Positions 35,420-44,291 of a DNA stretch of 64,000 bases are shown piece by piece; the first letter of the stretch is position 1; every line of letters starts with the position of its first letter. The notes under the pieces were generated by a model. The model saw only the letters and a program-made list of their open reading frames with translations. It did not search any database and was not told where the DNA came from. Both the position numbers and the translations under genes were made by a program. The stretch comes from an uncultured Bacteroidales bacterium (GTDB lineage: Bacteria > Bacteroidota > Bacteroidia > Bacteroidales > UBA932): the NCBI GenBank assembly GCA_944325505.1, contig CALVAJ010000004.1, forward strand, positions 1-64,000, given 5' to 3'.

Positions 35420-36607
35420 ATGAAACACATATCAGCAGCAATATCGGCCGTATTGGCCTCGGTGATGCTTATCGCATGCTCGTCCGGCCCGCAGCGCCAG
35501 ACCCCGAACAAGGACAGGGCGGCGGAGATGTTCGATCTCGTGTGGGACCTCTACAGGGTAGACAAGTACGGCCTCTTTTCGGAGTATTACCCCAACAGCT
35601 ACCGTCCGGACCTGACCTACTTCAATGATTCTACACGCCAGGCCCAGGAGGTTTCCTTCCTCTGGCCTATGAGCGGCATATATTCTTCGGCAGTCATAAT
35701 GGCTGCCATAAATCCCGAGTACCTGCCTTACGTGGACTCCATGGCGATGTCCATCGAGCAGTATTTCGATACTACGAGGGTGCCGTTCGGCTACCAGGCC
35801 TATCCGGTGCAGTTCGGCAAGGTCGACAGGTACTATGACGACAACGGCCTGGTGGGGATAGACTACATCGATTCCTACAAGGTGACCGGCAACCCTGTCT
35901 ACCTTGAAAGGGCCAAGCATGTCCTCACTTTCATCCTGAGCGGATGGGATGACCGCTTCGAAGGAGGCGTTCCGTGGGTGGAAGGTTCCCTCGACCAGAA
36001 GCCTGCATGCGCCAACGGAAAGGCCATGGTCCTGGCCCTCAAGCTCTACGAGGCCACCAAGGACCCTTACTACCTCGAGACCGGCAAGAAGTTCTACAAC
36101 TGGTTCGACAAATACCTGAAGGACCCTGAAAGGGGTGTGGTATGGAATTCATGGCTTACAGCAGGAGAGGGCTCCATCCATCCGGACCTCTATACCTACA
36201 ATACCGGTACCCTGCTCCAGGCAGCCGTGTTCCTCTACAAGTTCACCGGCGAGCAGGCCTATCTCGACAATGCGAAGTTCCTCGCCGAGGGCAGCCTGAA
36301 AGTCTTCTTCCAGTATACCGGGGACGGCATCCCTTACGGCAATGACCTCCCGTGGTTCAGGCTTGTTTTATTCAGAGGATATCACGAACTTTACAACGTC
36401 ACCGGCGATTCCAAATACGTGGATGTAGTGATCAAGGCCCTCGACTATGCGTGGGACAATGCCCGTGACGTTTCCGGCCTGTTCTATCACGACTGGACCG
36501 GCACTACGGATGAGAGCCGCCAGCCGAAATGGCTGCTGGACGCATCCTGCATCCCTGAATATTATGCCCGTGTCGCAATGATCAGGGGAGAAGTTGAAAA
36601 CTGGTAG
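35420..36607 (+). CDS. GH76 family alpha-1,6-mannanase (second copy)
   Basis: Paralogue of the preceding gene, 395 residues from the ATG at 35420. An upstream in-frame TTG at 35396 would overlap the first GH76 gene and is less likely. The lipoprotein signal ends at MLIAC (Cys28); there is no long linker. The catalytic pair is D140-D141 in YYDDNGLVGIDYIDSYKVTG, and KPACANGKAM and YTYNTGTLLQA match the first copy. The two copies differ widely outside the motifs, so they probably split the work: one cutting long mannan at the surface, the other cutting shorter oligosaccharides in the periplasm. Which does which is inferred from the linker only. Confidence 0.9.
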   Translation: MKHISAAISAVLASVMLIACSSGPQRQTPNKDRAAEMFDLVWDLYRVDKYGLFSEYYPNSYRPDLTYFNDSTRQAQEVSFLWPMSGIYSSAVIMAAINPEYLPYVDSMAMSIEQYFDTTRVPFGYQAYPVQFGKVDRYYDDNGLVGIDYIDSYKVTGNPVYLERAKHVLTFILSGWDDRFEGGVPWVEGSLDQKPACANGKAMVLALKLYEATKDPYYLETGKKFYNWFDKYLKDPERGVVWNSWLTAGEGSIHPDLYTYNTGTLLQAAVFLYKFTGEQAYLDNAKFLAEGSLKVFFQYTGDGIPYGNDLPWFRLVLFRGYHELYNVTGDSKYVDVVIKALDYAWDNARDVSGLFYHDWTGTTDESRQPKWLLDASCIPEYYARVAMIRGEVENW

Positions 36608-36618
36608 TACCATACAAT

Positions 36619-38994
36619 ATGCTGAAAATGAAATTATACAGGATTTTTATCGCTGCAGCCGCATTAGCCGGCTGCAGTTCTGGTGTAGAGACACCTGACC
36701 TTGTGCAGTATGTAGACCCGAATATCGGGACGGTCCACAGCAGGTGGTTTTTCTACACTCCGGCCGCAGAGCCTTTCGGGCTTGCGAAGCTCGGTGCGTC
36801 GACCAACGGCACTTACGGCAATGAACAGGGCTGGGAGGCTGTCGGATATGATGATACCCATACCTCCATCGACGGCTTCCCGTGCCTTCACGAGTTCCAG
36901 GTGGGTGGTATTTCCCTCATGCCGGTGACCGGTGAGGTCAAGACCGTGCCGGGGACCCTCGAGGACCCGGACAGCGGTTTCCGTTCCCGGTTCGACAGAA
37001 AGGACGAGTGCGCAAGGCCGGGCTATTATTCAGTGCTCCTGAAGGACTATGGAGTAAAGGTGGAGCTCACCGCTACCGCCAGGACAGGGTTCCAGCGCTA
37101 TACCTTCCCTGCATCTGAAAGCTCGCATATCCTTTTCAATATCGGCAACCGCCAGGGTGAAAGCGGCAATGTCAAGGATGCGCATATAAAGTATCATGAC
37201 GGAAATGTGATTGAAGGCTATGTAGTTACAGAGCCGGAATACATCAAGAGGTACCAGGCCGGAGCTACTCTGCCGATGTATTTCTATGCCATAGTGGACC
37301 GCGCTCCGGAGTCCGTGGATGTCTTCCATCAGGGCGGCACTCCTTCAAGGTCTGATGAGATTTCAGGGCCGGGGGCCATCATGTCCCTCAACTACACCAC
37401 TTCCGCGGACGATGTGGTGAATGTGAAGATCGGCCTTTCCTATACTTCTGTCGAAAACGCAAAACTGAATCTGGAGACGGAGGCCGCAACGGCAGGTTTC
37501 GACGATGTGCTGAAGGCCACTACCGCCAAATGGAACGAGGCCCTCGGGCGCATAATGGTCTACGGCGGCACGGATGACAGCCGGATCAAGTTCTATACGG
37601 GCCTGTACCACGCTCTTCTGGGCCGGGGCCTGACCAGCGATGTGAACGGTGCCTATCCGCGCAATGACGGGACTGTCGGACAGATTCCTCTTGGCAATGA
37701 CGGCAGGCCGGTGCACAACCACTACAATACCGATGCTGTCTGGGGCGCCTACTGGAATCTTGAGACCCTCTGGGCCCTTGCCTATCCTGAGTACTACAAT
37801 GATTTCGTGAACAGCCAGATGCTCGTATACAACGAGACCGGCTGGCTCGGCGACGGCATAGCGAACAGCAAATATGTCTCCGGTGTAGGCACCAACATGA
37901 CGAGCATAGCCTTTGCCGGTGCATACCAGAGCGGCATCAGGGACTACGATGTTGAGAAGGCCTACCAGGCCGCGCTGAAGAACGAGCTGGGCTGGGAAGG
38001 CAGGCTCGATGGTGCCGGCAAGCTCGATGTGAAGCAGTTTGTCGACAGGGGATGGGTGCCTTACATCTCCGGGGACAATTTCGCCATGCCGGAAGACGGC
38101 TCGCAGTTCTCCGTGTCCCACACCCTCGAATACAGCTACAGCGCCTATGCCGTAGCCCAGTGGGCCAAGGCACTGGGCCATACGGAGGATTACGAGAAGC
38201 TGATGGATCTTTCGAGAGGCTGGGAGAAGCTGTTTGACGAGAGCACAGGTTTCGTCAGGCCGAGAGTGCCGGACGGCAGCTTTATCGACAACTTCAACCC
38301 TTACGAGCCGTGGCGCGGATTCCAGGAGGGCAATGCCGTACAGTACACCTTCTTCGTGCCGCAGGACCCTTACGGCCTGATAGAGAAAGTCGGCCGGGAG
38401 GAGTTCAACAACAGGCTCGACTCCATATTCACCGAGGCCCGCAAGTCCATCTTCGGCGGCGGCAAGGTGGCATACGCGTTCTCCGGGCTGCAGAGCCCGT
38501 ACAACCATGGCAACCAGCCTAACCTCCATATTTCCTGGCTGTTCAACTATTCCGGAAAACCGTGGCTGACCCAGAAATGGGTAAGGCTCATATGCGACGA
38601 GTTCTATGGTACTGACGGTTTGCACGGCTACGGCTACGGACAGGACGAGGACCAGGGCCAGCTCGGTGCATGGTACGTGCTCGCCGGCATAGGGCTTTTC
38701 GATGTCCAGGGCGGTGCCACCACCGATCCGACATTCCAGATAGGTAGTCCTCTGTTCGACAGGATAGAAATCTCCCTAAGTCCTGTGAACGCGAAAGGAA
38801 AATGTTTTGTTATCGAGACCGAAGGCAATTCCGAGGATGCATACTACATCCAGTCAGCCAAGTTCAACGGCCGCGGGATCGACCGCAACTGGCTTTACAG
38901 GAGTGAGGTGTACAAAGGCGGCACATTGAAGCTGGAGATGGGTACGGCGCCTGCGGAGGGCTGGGGTACCGAAATGCCTCCTTATTCTAAATAA
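36619..38994 (+). CDS. GH92 family exo-alpha-mannosidase
   Basis: Calcium-dependent inverting alpha-mannosidase of 791 residues that removes terminal mannose from mannan side chains or N-glycans. A lipoprotein signal ends at LAGC (Cys19 from the first Met; Met4 is another possible start). An N-terminal beta-sandwich is followed by the catalytic barrel. Candidate catalytic residues are E570 in EGNA and the acidic cluster D676-E677-D678 in QDEDQGQLGAWYV, which in most described members reads GNDDxGQMSAW. That variant occurs in a known subgroup and may reflect linkage preference. It lies 11 bases after the second GH76 gene and 12 before the MFS transporter. Confidence 0.93.
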   Translation: MLKMKLYRIFIAAAALAGCSSGVETPDLVQYVDPNIGTVHSRWFFYTPAAEPFGLAKLGASTNGTYGNEQGWEAVGYDDTHTSIDGFPCLHEFQVGGISLMPVTGEVKTVPGTLEDPDSGFRSRFDRKDECARPGYYSVLLKDYGVKVELTATARTGFQRYTFPASESSHILFNIGNRQGESGNVKDAHIKYHDGNVIEGYVVTEPEYIKRYQAGATLPMYFYAIVDRAPESVDVFHQGGTPSRSDEISGPGAIMSLNYTTSADDVVNVKIGLSYTSVENAKLNLETEAATAGFDDVLKATTAKWNEALGRIMVYGGTDDSRIKFYTGLYHALLGRGLTSDVNGAYPRNDGTVGQIPLGNDGRPVHNHYNTDAVWGAYWNLETLWALAYPEYYNDFVNSQMLVYNETGWLGDGIANSKYVSGVGTNMTSIAFAGAYQSGIRDYDVEKAYQAALKNELGWEGRLDGAGKLDVKQFVDRGWVPYISGDNFAMPEDGSQFSVSHTLEYSYSAYAVAQWAKALGHTEDYEKLMDLSRGWEKLFDESTGFVRPRVPDGSFIDNFNPYEPWRGFQEGNAVQYTFFVPQDPYGLIEKVGREEFNNRLDSIFTEARKSIFGGGKVAYAFSGLQSPYNHGNQPNLHISWLFNYSGKPWLTQKWVRLICDEFYGTDGLHGYGYGQDEDQGQLGAWYVLAGIGLFDVQGGATTDPTFQIGSPLFDRIEISLSPVNAKGKCFVIETEGNSEDAYYIQSAKFNGRGIDRNWLYRSEVYKGGTLKLEMGTAPAEGWGTEMPPYSK

Positions 38995-39006
38995 AAGGAA
39001 AGGGTC

Positions 39007-40173
39007 ATGGCTGACAGGAAATTCTCTCCGGCGATTCTGCCGATCCTTTTCGGTTTCTTTATAATGGGTTTCTGCGACATAGTCGGCATTACCTCCGACT
39101 ATGTCCAGAAGACATTCGCCTGGTCGGACTCCATGACCGGGTTCGTCCCTTCGCTGGTGTTCATCTGGTTCCTGTTCCTGGGGATTCCGGTAGGCAATTG
39201 CATGAACAGGTGGGGCAGGAAGAATACCGTGCTTCTGAGCATGGGTATCACCATTGTGGGCATGTTCCTGCCTGTGATTGTCTATAACAGCGTTACGTGT
39301 ATGCTCGCTTACGTCATGCTCGGTATCGGCAATGCGATTCTCCAGGTGTCCCTGAATCCGCTTCTTAGCAACGTAGTCACTGATTCCAGGCTGCTTGCCA
39401 GCAGCCTTACTGTAGGCCAGGTGATAAAGGCGCTCTCGTCTCTCGCCGGTCCTGAGATCGTGATGTTCGCCATAGGCCGGTTCGGTGACGACAGGTGGTA
39501 CTGGTGCTTCCCTATACTCGGGCTGATGACCTTGGTTTCGGCTCTGTGGCTAGGTCTCACACCTATAAGGCATGAGCCTGTACAGACGCAGCGCCAGTCC
39601 GTGTCCGACACTTTCGCCCTGCTGAAGGACAGGAAGATACTTTTGCTTTTCATGGGGATATTTTTCGTGGTGGGAGTGGATGTCGGCGTGAACTATATCA
39701 GCTCCAAGCTGATGACCGACAGGTTCGCGTGGACCGCACAGCAGGTCAAGTTCGCCCCTCAGGTATATTTCCTCTGCCGTACGGCGGGTGCTCTGCTCGG
39801 GGCTTTCCTGCTTACGAAGATTGCCGCATCTGCGTATTTCAGGGTGAATATCCTGGCTTGCGCAGCCTCCATGCTGGTGCTCCTCTTCGTGTCGGACGAT
39901 ACCGTGGCGATAGCGGCGATAGGATGCGTGGGCTTTTTCGCTTCGTCCGTATTCTCCATTATCTATTCTTTCGCCCTGCAGGAAAAGCCTGAGAAGGCGA
40001 ACGACATCTCGGGCATGATGATAACCGCCGTTGCCGGCGGTGCCGTCATCCCTCCGCTCATGGGATTCGCTATAGGGAAGATTGGGATCGCAGGAGGGCT
40101 TGTCGTCATTCTCCTTTGCGTGATCTACCTTACGTTCCTGTCTTTCAATCTGAAAGAAGCCGGGGAGGCATAG
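39007..40173 (+). CDS. MFS sugar transporter (probable mannose importer)
   Basis: Inner-membrane protein of 388 residues with about 12 helices. The loop between helices two and three reads GNCMNRWGRKN, the classic MFS G-x3-(D/N)-R-x-G-R-(K/R) signature, and a central cytoplasmic loop lies near residue 195. The overall pattern resembles the fucose/glucose-galactose group of MFS proteins found beside Bacteroidota sugar genes. As last gene of the mannan operon it probably brings mannose released in the periplasm into the cell, where the ROK kinase and isomerase of the same operon act. The substrate is inferred from context. Confidence 0.87.
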   Translation: MADRKFSPAILPILFGFFIMGFCDIVGITSDYVQKTFAWSDSMTGFVPSLVFIWFLFLGIPVGNCMNRWGRKNTVLLSMGITIVGMFLPVIVYNSVTCMLAYVMLGIGNAILQVSLNPLLSNVVTDSRLLASSLTVGQVIKALSSLAGPEIVMFAIGRFGDDRWYWCFPILGLMTLVSALWLGLTPIRHEPVQTQRQSVSDTFALLKDRKILLLFMGIFFVVGVDVGVNYISSKLMTDRFAWTAQQVKFAPQVYFLCRTAGALLGAFLLTKIAASAYFRVNILACAASMLVLLFVSDDTVAIAAIGCVGFFASSVFSIIYSFALQEKPEKANDISGMMITAVAGGAVIPPLMGFAIGKIGIAGGLVVILLCVIYLTFLSFNLKEAGEA

Positions 40174-40204
40174 TGCGGCAAGACGCATTCAGATAGACTT
40201 TCCG

Positions 40205-40251
40205 TTCCGGAGGAATTGCAGTCCAGTCATGCATTCCTCCGGAACTTTTTT
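40205..40251 (+). terminator. Terminator of the mannan operon
   Basis: The stem TTCCGGAGGAA(T)TGCA pairs with TGCATTCCTCCGGAA (one bulged T) around a 9-base loop and is followed by six T. It lies 31 bases past the MFS stop and closes the 14.8 kb unit. Confidence 0.9.
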
Positions 40252-40271
40252 ATGTCTTTAGAGGAAATTAT

Positions 40272-40279
40272 TATCTTTG
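40272..40279 (+). promoter_or_regulatory. Candidate -7 element upstream of the DUF4290/ftsK genes
   Basis: TATCTTTG matches TAnnTTTG 31 bases before the DUF4290 start and directly after the terminator of the mannan operon. The -33 region is only a T-run, so the promoter call is moderate. Confidence 0.5.
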
Positions 40280-40310
40280 CAGGTTACAGGTTTTGTAAGT
40301 AATTAAAACT

Positions 40311-40982
40311 ATGGATAAGGAAATGGAGAATGTAGGATTGGACTACAATACGCAGAGGGAAAAGCTCCGCATGCCGGAGTACGGCCGTAACGTACAGAAG
40401 ATGATAGAATACGTCAGGTCGCTTCCGGACAAGGGAAAGAGGGACGAGCAGGCGAAAGCCGTAATCAGGGTGATGGAAACACTGAATACGCAGGTGCACC
40501 AGCAGGAAAACTGGGAGCAGAAACTGTGGGACCATCTTCATGCGATTTCAGGGTTCGATATCGATGTGGATTCTCCGTATCCGGCTCCTGAACCGGAGAG
40601 GCTTTCAGCCAGGCCTGTAATGGTGCCTGTGAAACGCAAGCCGCTCAAGGCCACTCATTATGGCCGTAACATAGAAAGCATAATCGACCTTATCGCCGAT
40701 CAGCCGGACGGAGATACCAAGACCGCCATGATACGCTCTCTGGCCATATACATGAGGCAGCAGTATCTCATATGGAACAAGGACAGCGTGTCGGACGAAA
40801 CGATTTTCCAGGACATCGAAAAACTTTCCGACTACAGGATCAAGGTCCCGGAAGGCATACAACTCACAAGGATTGCCTCCAATGCCGTATTCTCCAAACC
40901 AAGCCTGAATCCGGTAAAATCCGGCAATAACGGCGGCCAGCGCCAGAAGAACGGCGGAATGCGCCAGCGCATGCGCAAATAA
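40311..40982 (+). CDS. DUF4290 family protein
   Basis: Bacteroidota-specific family of unknown function, 223 residues, no signal peptide or membrane helix. The N-terminal LDYNTQREKLRMPEYGRNVQ and a second MPEYGRN-like repeat, THYGRNIESIIDLI (near residue 120), suggest an internal duplication. The final 30 residues are rich in Asn, Gly, Gln and Arg (NNGGQRQKNGG), a flexible basic tail that might contact nucleic acid. It precedes ftsK by 24 bases, so it may share its transcript and perhaps a chromosome or division role; this is context only. Confidence 0.85.
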   Translation: MDKEMENVGLDYNTQREKLRMPEYGRNVQKMIEYVRSLPDKGKRDEQAKAVIRVMETLNTQVHQQENWEQKLWDHLHAISGFDIDVDSPYPAPEPERLSARPVMVPVKRKPLKATHYGRNIESIIDLIADQPDGDTKTAMIRSLAIYMRQQYLIWNKDSVSDETIFQDIEKLSDYRIKVPEGIQLTRIASNAVFSKPSLNPVKSGNNGGQRQKNGGMRQRMRK

Positions 40983-41006
40983 TCTGAAAAATAAAGGAAT
41001 CCGCTG

Positions 41007-43565
41007 ATGCCGAGAAAATCACAGGACAGACCTTCAAGGACGGTCAGAGAGCCGAAGCCGGAGAAACGGGCTTCCGGCCGCATCTCTTTTACTGACAAAT
41101 GGAAGAATATGCCGGAAGACAGACGTATCCGGTTGATGAAAGTAACCGGGCTGCTTGTCGCTGTACTGGCGGTATTTACTTTTGTGTCGGTGACTTCCTA
41201 TCTGTTTACATGGAAAGCCGACCAGAGCCTGCTTTCAGAGCCTGATATGCTTGACAGTGATGTGACAGCCCATAATATGGGAGGCAAGCTCGGCTACGGA
41301 TGGGGATATTTTCTGGTTTCGAGATGTTTCGGACTCGGAAGTTATGCCCTTGTAATCCTGCTCAGCGTGTTTTTTGTCAGGCTGTTTTTCCGGAACAGGA
41401 GCATCGGCCTGATGAAGTCTGTCATAGAGACTGTCTCGGGCGCCATCCTCTCATCCGTTATCCTTTCGTTCATCTCATCGCTTGCAGGACCGGATACGGT
41501 ATTCGGAGGCGGACTCGGAGGAGACTGCGGAGCGGAGATTTCCGCTTTTCTGGTGAACATGGTCGGGAAGATAGTCACATTCATTCTGCTGGCGGTTTTT
41601 GTCGTGCTGTGGCTGCTGTATGCAAGCGGCAGGTTTTCAAGGTGGCTGGTGACGGTAGGGGACAGGAAGCAAAGGCAGGATCTCCCTTCCTCTGAAGGAT
41701 ACGAGACGGAAAATAATGAAACTGAGGATGATACCGAGACCGTCGCATCGGATGCCGGGGAGGCTGTCGAACCGTTGCCCGGAGTAGAAGAACGTTACGG
41801 GGCAGGCGGAGCGGAGGCCTGGAGTGCGGATGACATTATTGCCGACCCTCCTTTTGTTCAGGATGCCGGACCGGCAGCAGAGGACAGACATATTGATACA
41901 GGTGTTCCGGAAGTCATGGCAGGCTCATCTGAATTCAAGGCGGATGAAGGCCTGGAAGTTATTCAGGGACCTGATTTTGAAGATGTCACTAAAGACCTTC
42001 CGAGAATCGATACCAAAGAAGGCCTTGAAAATTACAAGTTCCCTCCGCTGGAACTGCTTAATGACTATAAGGAAGGCCGGTATGAGGTCGCTCCGGAAGA
42101 ACTGGAAAGAAACAACAACAAGATACGGGCGACTCTCCTGAACTATAAGATACAGGTAGAAAAGGTTTCTGCCTGTGTCGGCCCTACTGTCACTCTATAT
42201 AAGGTGGTCCCGGCTCCCGGAGTGAAGGTCTCGGCCATCAAGAATCTGGAGGAAGACATAGCCATTGCGTTGAGGATCAAGGGTGTGAGGGTGGTTATAC
42301 TTACCGACTCCGTAGGTATAGAGGTGGCCAATGACAGGCCTTCGACAGTCCCTCTCAAATCCATGCTGAACGATGACGCATTCCGTAACAGCAATGCGGA
42401 ACTTCCTGTGGCCATAGGCTATACGATAATGCAGAAGGTAAAGGTCTTCGACCTGGCTGACGCCCCCCATCTTCTGGTTGCCGGTGCCACGAAGCAGGGC
42501 AAGTCCGTAGGCCTTAATGTTATCATTTCCTCTCTCCTGTATGCGAAGCATCCTTCCGAACTGAAGTTCGTTTTCATAGATCCTAAAATGGTGGAGTTTT
42601 CTGCCTACGCCAGGCTGCTGAAGCATTATCTTGCTGTCATGCCTACGGCGGCAAGCGAGAGTGACGAGCAGGAAAACGCCATCGTGAAGCACCCGAAGCA
42701 GGCTGACGAAATCCTCCGCTCCCTGTGTCTGGAGATGGACGAGAGATACAGGCTGCTCAGCAAGTCCGGGGTGAACAACATAAAGCTCTACAACGAGAAA
42801 TACACAGACCGTCATCTCCTTCCGACTGAAGGCCATCATTTCCTTCCGTATATTGTAGTGGTAATAGACGAGTATGCCGACCTTATCATGTCCGGCGGCA
42901 TGGGAGCCGAGTCCCGTTCCCAGGCCAGGAGCATCACCTCATCGATTATCCGTCTTGCGCAGAAGGGACGTGCCGCCGGTATCCATGTCATCATTGCCAC
43001 CCAGCGTCCTTCGGTGGATGTCATCACCGGCCTTATCAAGACCAACTTCCCGACCCGTATAGCCTTCAGGGTGGTCACCAGAGTGGATTCGGCTACCATT
43101 CTCGATAAGCCGGGAGCGGAGAAACTGATAGGCAAGGGAGACATGCTCTATTATGCCGGGGTGGATATGGAACGTGTCCAGTGTGCCCTGATTAATATGG
43201 ACGAGATAAACAGGGTGACAGAGTATATCGGAAACCAGACAGGCTTCCATGCATGCTGCGGTACTCCTTATTATCTGCCGGAACTCCAGTCCGAAAGCGG
43301 TGATGCCGGAGCCGGAGAGATGGTAGACATGCAGAACCTCGATGCGATGTTCGAGGAAGCTGCGAAAATGGTCGTTACATATCAGCAAGGCTCCACTTCC
43401 ACCCTGCAGCGCAAGCTGGGTATGGGATATGCACGGGCCGGACGTGTTATGGACCAGCTTGAGGCTGCCGGTATAGTCGGGCCTCAGGAAGGCTCCAAGC
43501 CACGGCAGGTGCTGGTGAGCGATCTGGCCGAGCTTGATGATATACTGAAAGCATATATGAAGTAG
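41007..43565 (+). CDS. ftsK: DNA translocase FtsK/SpoIIIE
   Basis: Septum-located DNA pump that moves chromosome ends into daughter cells and activates XerCD. The 852 residues comprise a basic start, about four membrane helices (50-220), an acidic linker (about 230-340), and the RecA-like motor with Walker A GATKQGKS (493-500) and Walker B FLPYIVVVIDEYADL. The C-terminal gamma winged helix is recognisable as STLQRKLGMGYARAGRVMDQ. Length and order match Bacteroidota FtsK. The LolA-like gene starts 4 bases after the stop. Confidence 0.95.
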   Translation: MPRKSQDRPSRTVREPKPEKRASGRISFTDKWKNMPEDRRIRLMKVTGLLVAVLAVFTFVSVTSYLFTWKADQSLLSEPDMLDSDVTAHNMGGKLGYGWGYFLVSRCFGLGSYALVILLSVFFVRLFFRNRSIGLMKSVIETVSGAILSSVILSFISSLAGPDTVFGGGLGGDCGAEISAFLVNMVGKIVTFILLAVFVVLWLLYASGRFSRWLVTVGDRKQRQDLPSSEGYETENNETEDDTETVASDAGEAVEPLPGVEERYGAGGAEAWSADDIIADPPFVQDAGPAAEDRHIDTGVPEVMAGSSEFKADEGLEVIQGPDFEDVTKDLPRIDTKEGLENYKFPPLELLNDYKEGRYEVAPEELERNNNKIRATLLNYKIQVEKVSACVGPTVTLYKVVPAPGVKVSAIKNLEEDIAIALRIKGVRVVILTDSVGIEVANDRPSTVPLKSMLNDDAFRNSNAELPVAIGYTIMQKVKVFDLADAPHLLVAGATKQGKSVGLNVIISSLLYAKHPSELKFVFIDPKMVEFSAYARLLKHYLAVMPTAASESDEQENAIVKHPKQADEILRSLCLEMDERYRLLSKSGVNNIKLYNEKYTDRHLLPTEGHHFLPYIVVVIDEYADLIMSGGMGAESRSQARSITSSIIRLAQKGRAAGIHVIIATQRPSVDVITGLIKTNFPTRIAFRVVTRVDSATILDKPGAEKLIGKGDMLYYAGVDMERVQCALINMDEINRVTEYIGNQTGFHACCGTPYYLPELQSESGDAGAGEMVDMQNLDAMFEEAAKMVVTYQQGSTSTLQRKLGMGYARAGRVMDQLEAAGIVGPQEGSKPRQVLVSDLAELDDILKAYMK

Positions 43566-43569
43566 GGAT

Positions 43570-44226
43570 ATGGCTTTGAAAAGGATTCTTTCCGCATTAT
43601 GGCTGGCTTTTTGTCTTGTCGGAGGCCAGTGTATGGCCGGCGCTGCGGCTCCGTACTATCCTCTTGAAAGGTTGGAAAACAGGGTGGATTCATCGGAAAT
43701 CACCTTTTCCTATACGTACAGGGCATTGAACGGCAATGTCAGCATGACCGGCCAGGGGAATGTTGTCCTTCAGGGGGATGCATTCATCCTTGATGTCAAC
43801 GGGATGGAAATCTATTGTGACGGTACGACCCGCTGGACTCTGGACAGGAAAGCGGAGGAGCTGGTGATAGAGTCCGGTGACAGTTATTTTGAAGACCTGT
43901 CTGCCAATCCGGCGATACTTCTGCGCCGTCTTACCGCTTTTTTCGAGGTGTCGTCGCAGTCCTGTACAGAGTATTCCGGGGAGAAAGCCATAAAGGTCGA
44001 CCTGACTCCGAAGTCATATCCTCAGTTCAGGAGCGTGACGCTTTATTTCAGGTACGGACAGCCCGACAGCGATATCCTTATAGGCGCGTCCATTACAGCT
44101 GCAGACGGTACTGTAACCGATTTCGTGATTTCAGACTTCAGATATGCTCCGAAAGGTGATGCCGGCCGTTTTTCTTTTGATGAAAAATCTCTCGGCCCTG
44201 ACTGGATAATAACAGATTTGCGATAA
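43570..44226 (+). CDS. LolA-like outer-membrane lipoprotein carrier
   Basis: Periplasmic carrier fold of 218 residues. A signal peptide of about 25 residues ends near CMAGAAA. The beta-rich body shows the LolA pattern: ITFSYTYRALNGNVSMTGQG, then GDAFILDVNGMEIYCDGTTRWTLD, the ligand-binding half-barrel. LolA-like proteins move lipoproteins from the inner to the outer membrane; the many lipoproteins of this genome need such a route. Its place right after ftsK is a common arrangement (ftsK-lolA), also known in Escherichia coli, and supports the call. Confidence 0.87.
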   Translation: MALKRILSALWLAFCLVGGQCMAGAAAPYYPLERLENRVDSSEITFSYTYRALNGNVSMTGQGNVVLQGDAFILDVNGMEIYCDGTTRWTLDRKAEELVIESGDSYFEDLSANPAILLRRLTAFFEVSSQSCTEYSGEKAIKVDLTPKSYPQFRSVTLYFRYGQPDSDILIGASITAADGTVTDFVISDFRYAPKGDAGRFSFDEKSLGPDWIITDLR

Positions 44227-44291
44227 ACCATGTATTTTTTACGGTCCTGCTCTTTCTGTGGACTGTAGCCGGCAGGCCGGAGTAATTGGAA

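Noticed and set aside
37363..38625. Minus-strand open frame of 420 codons opposite the GH92 gene
   Set aside because: Shadow frame: no motif, no signal, and the opposite strand encodes a full GH92 enzyme.
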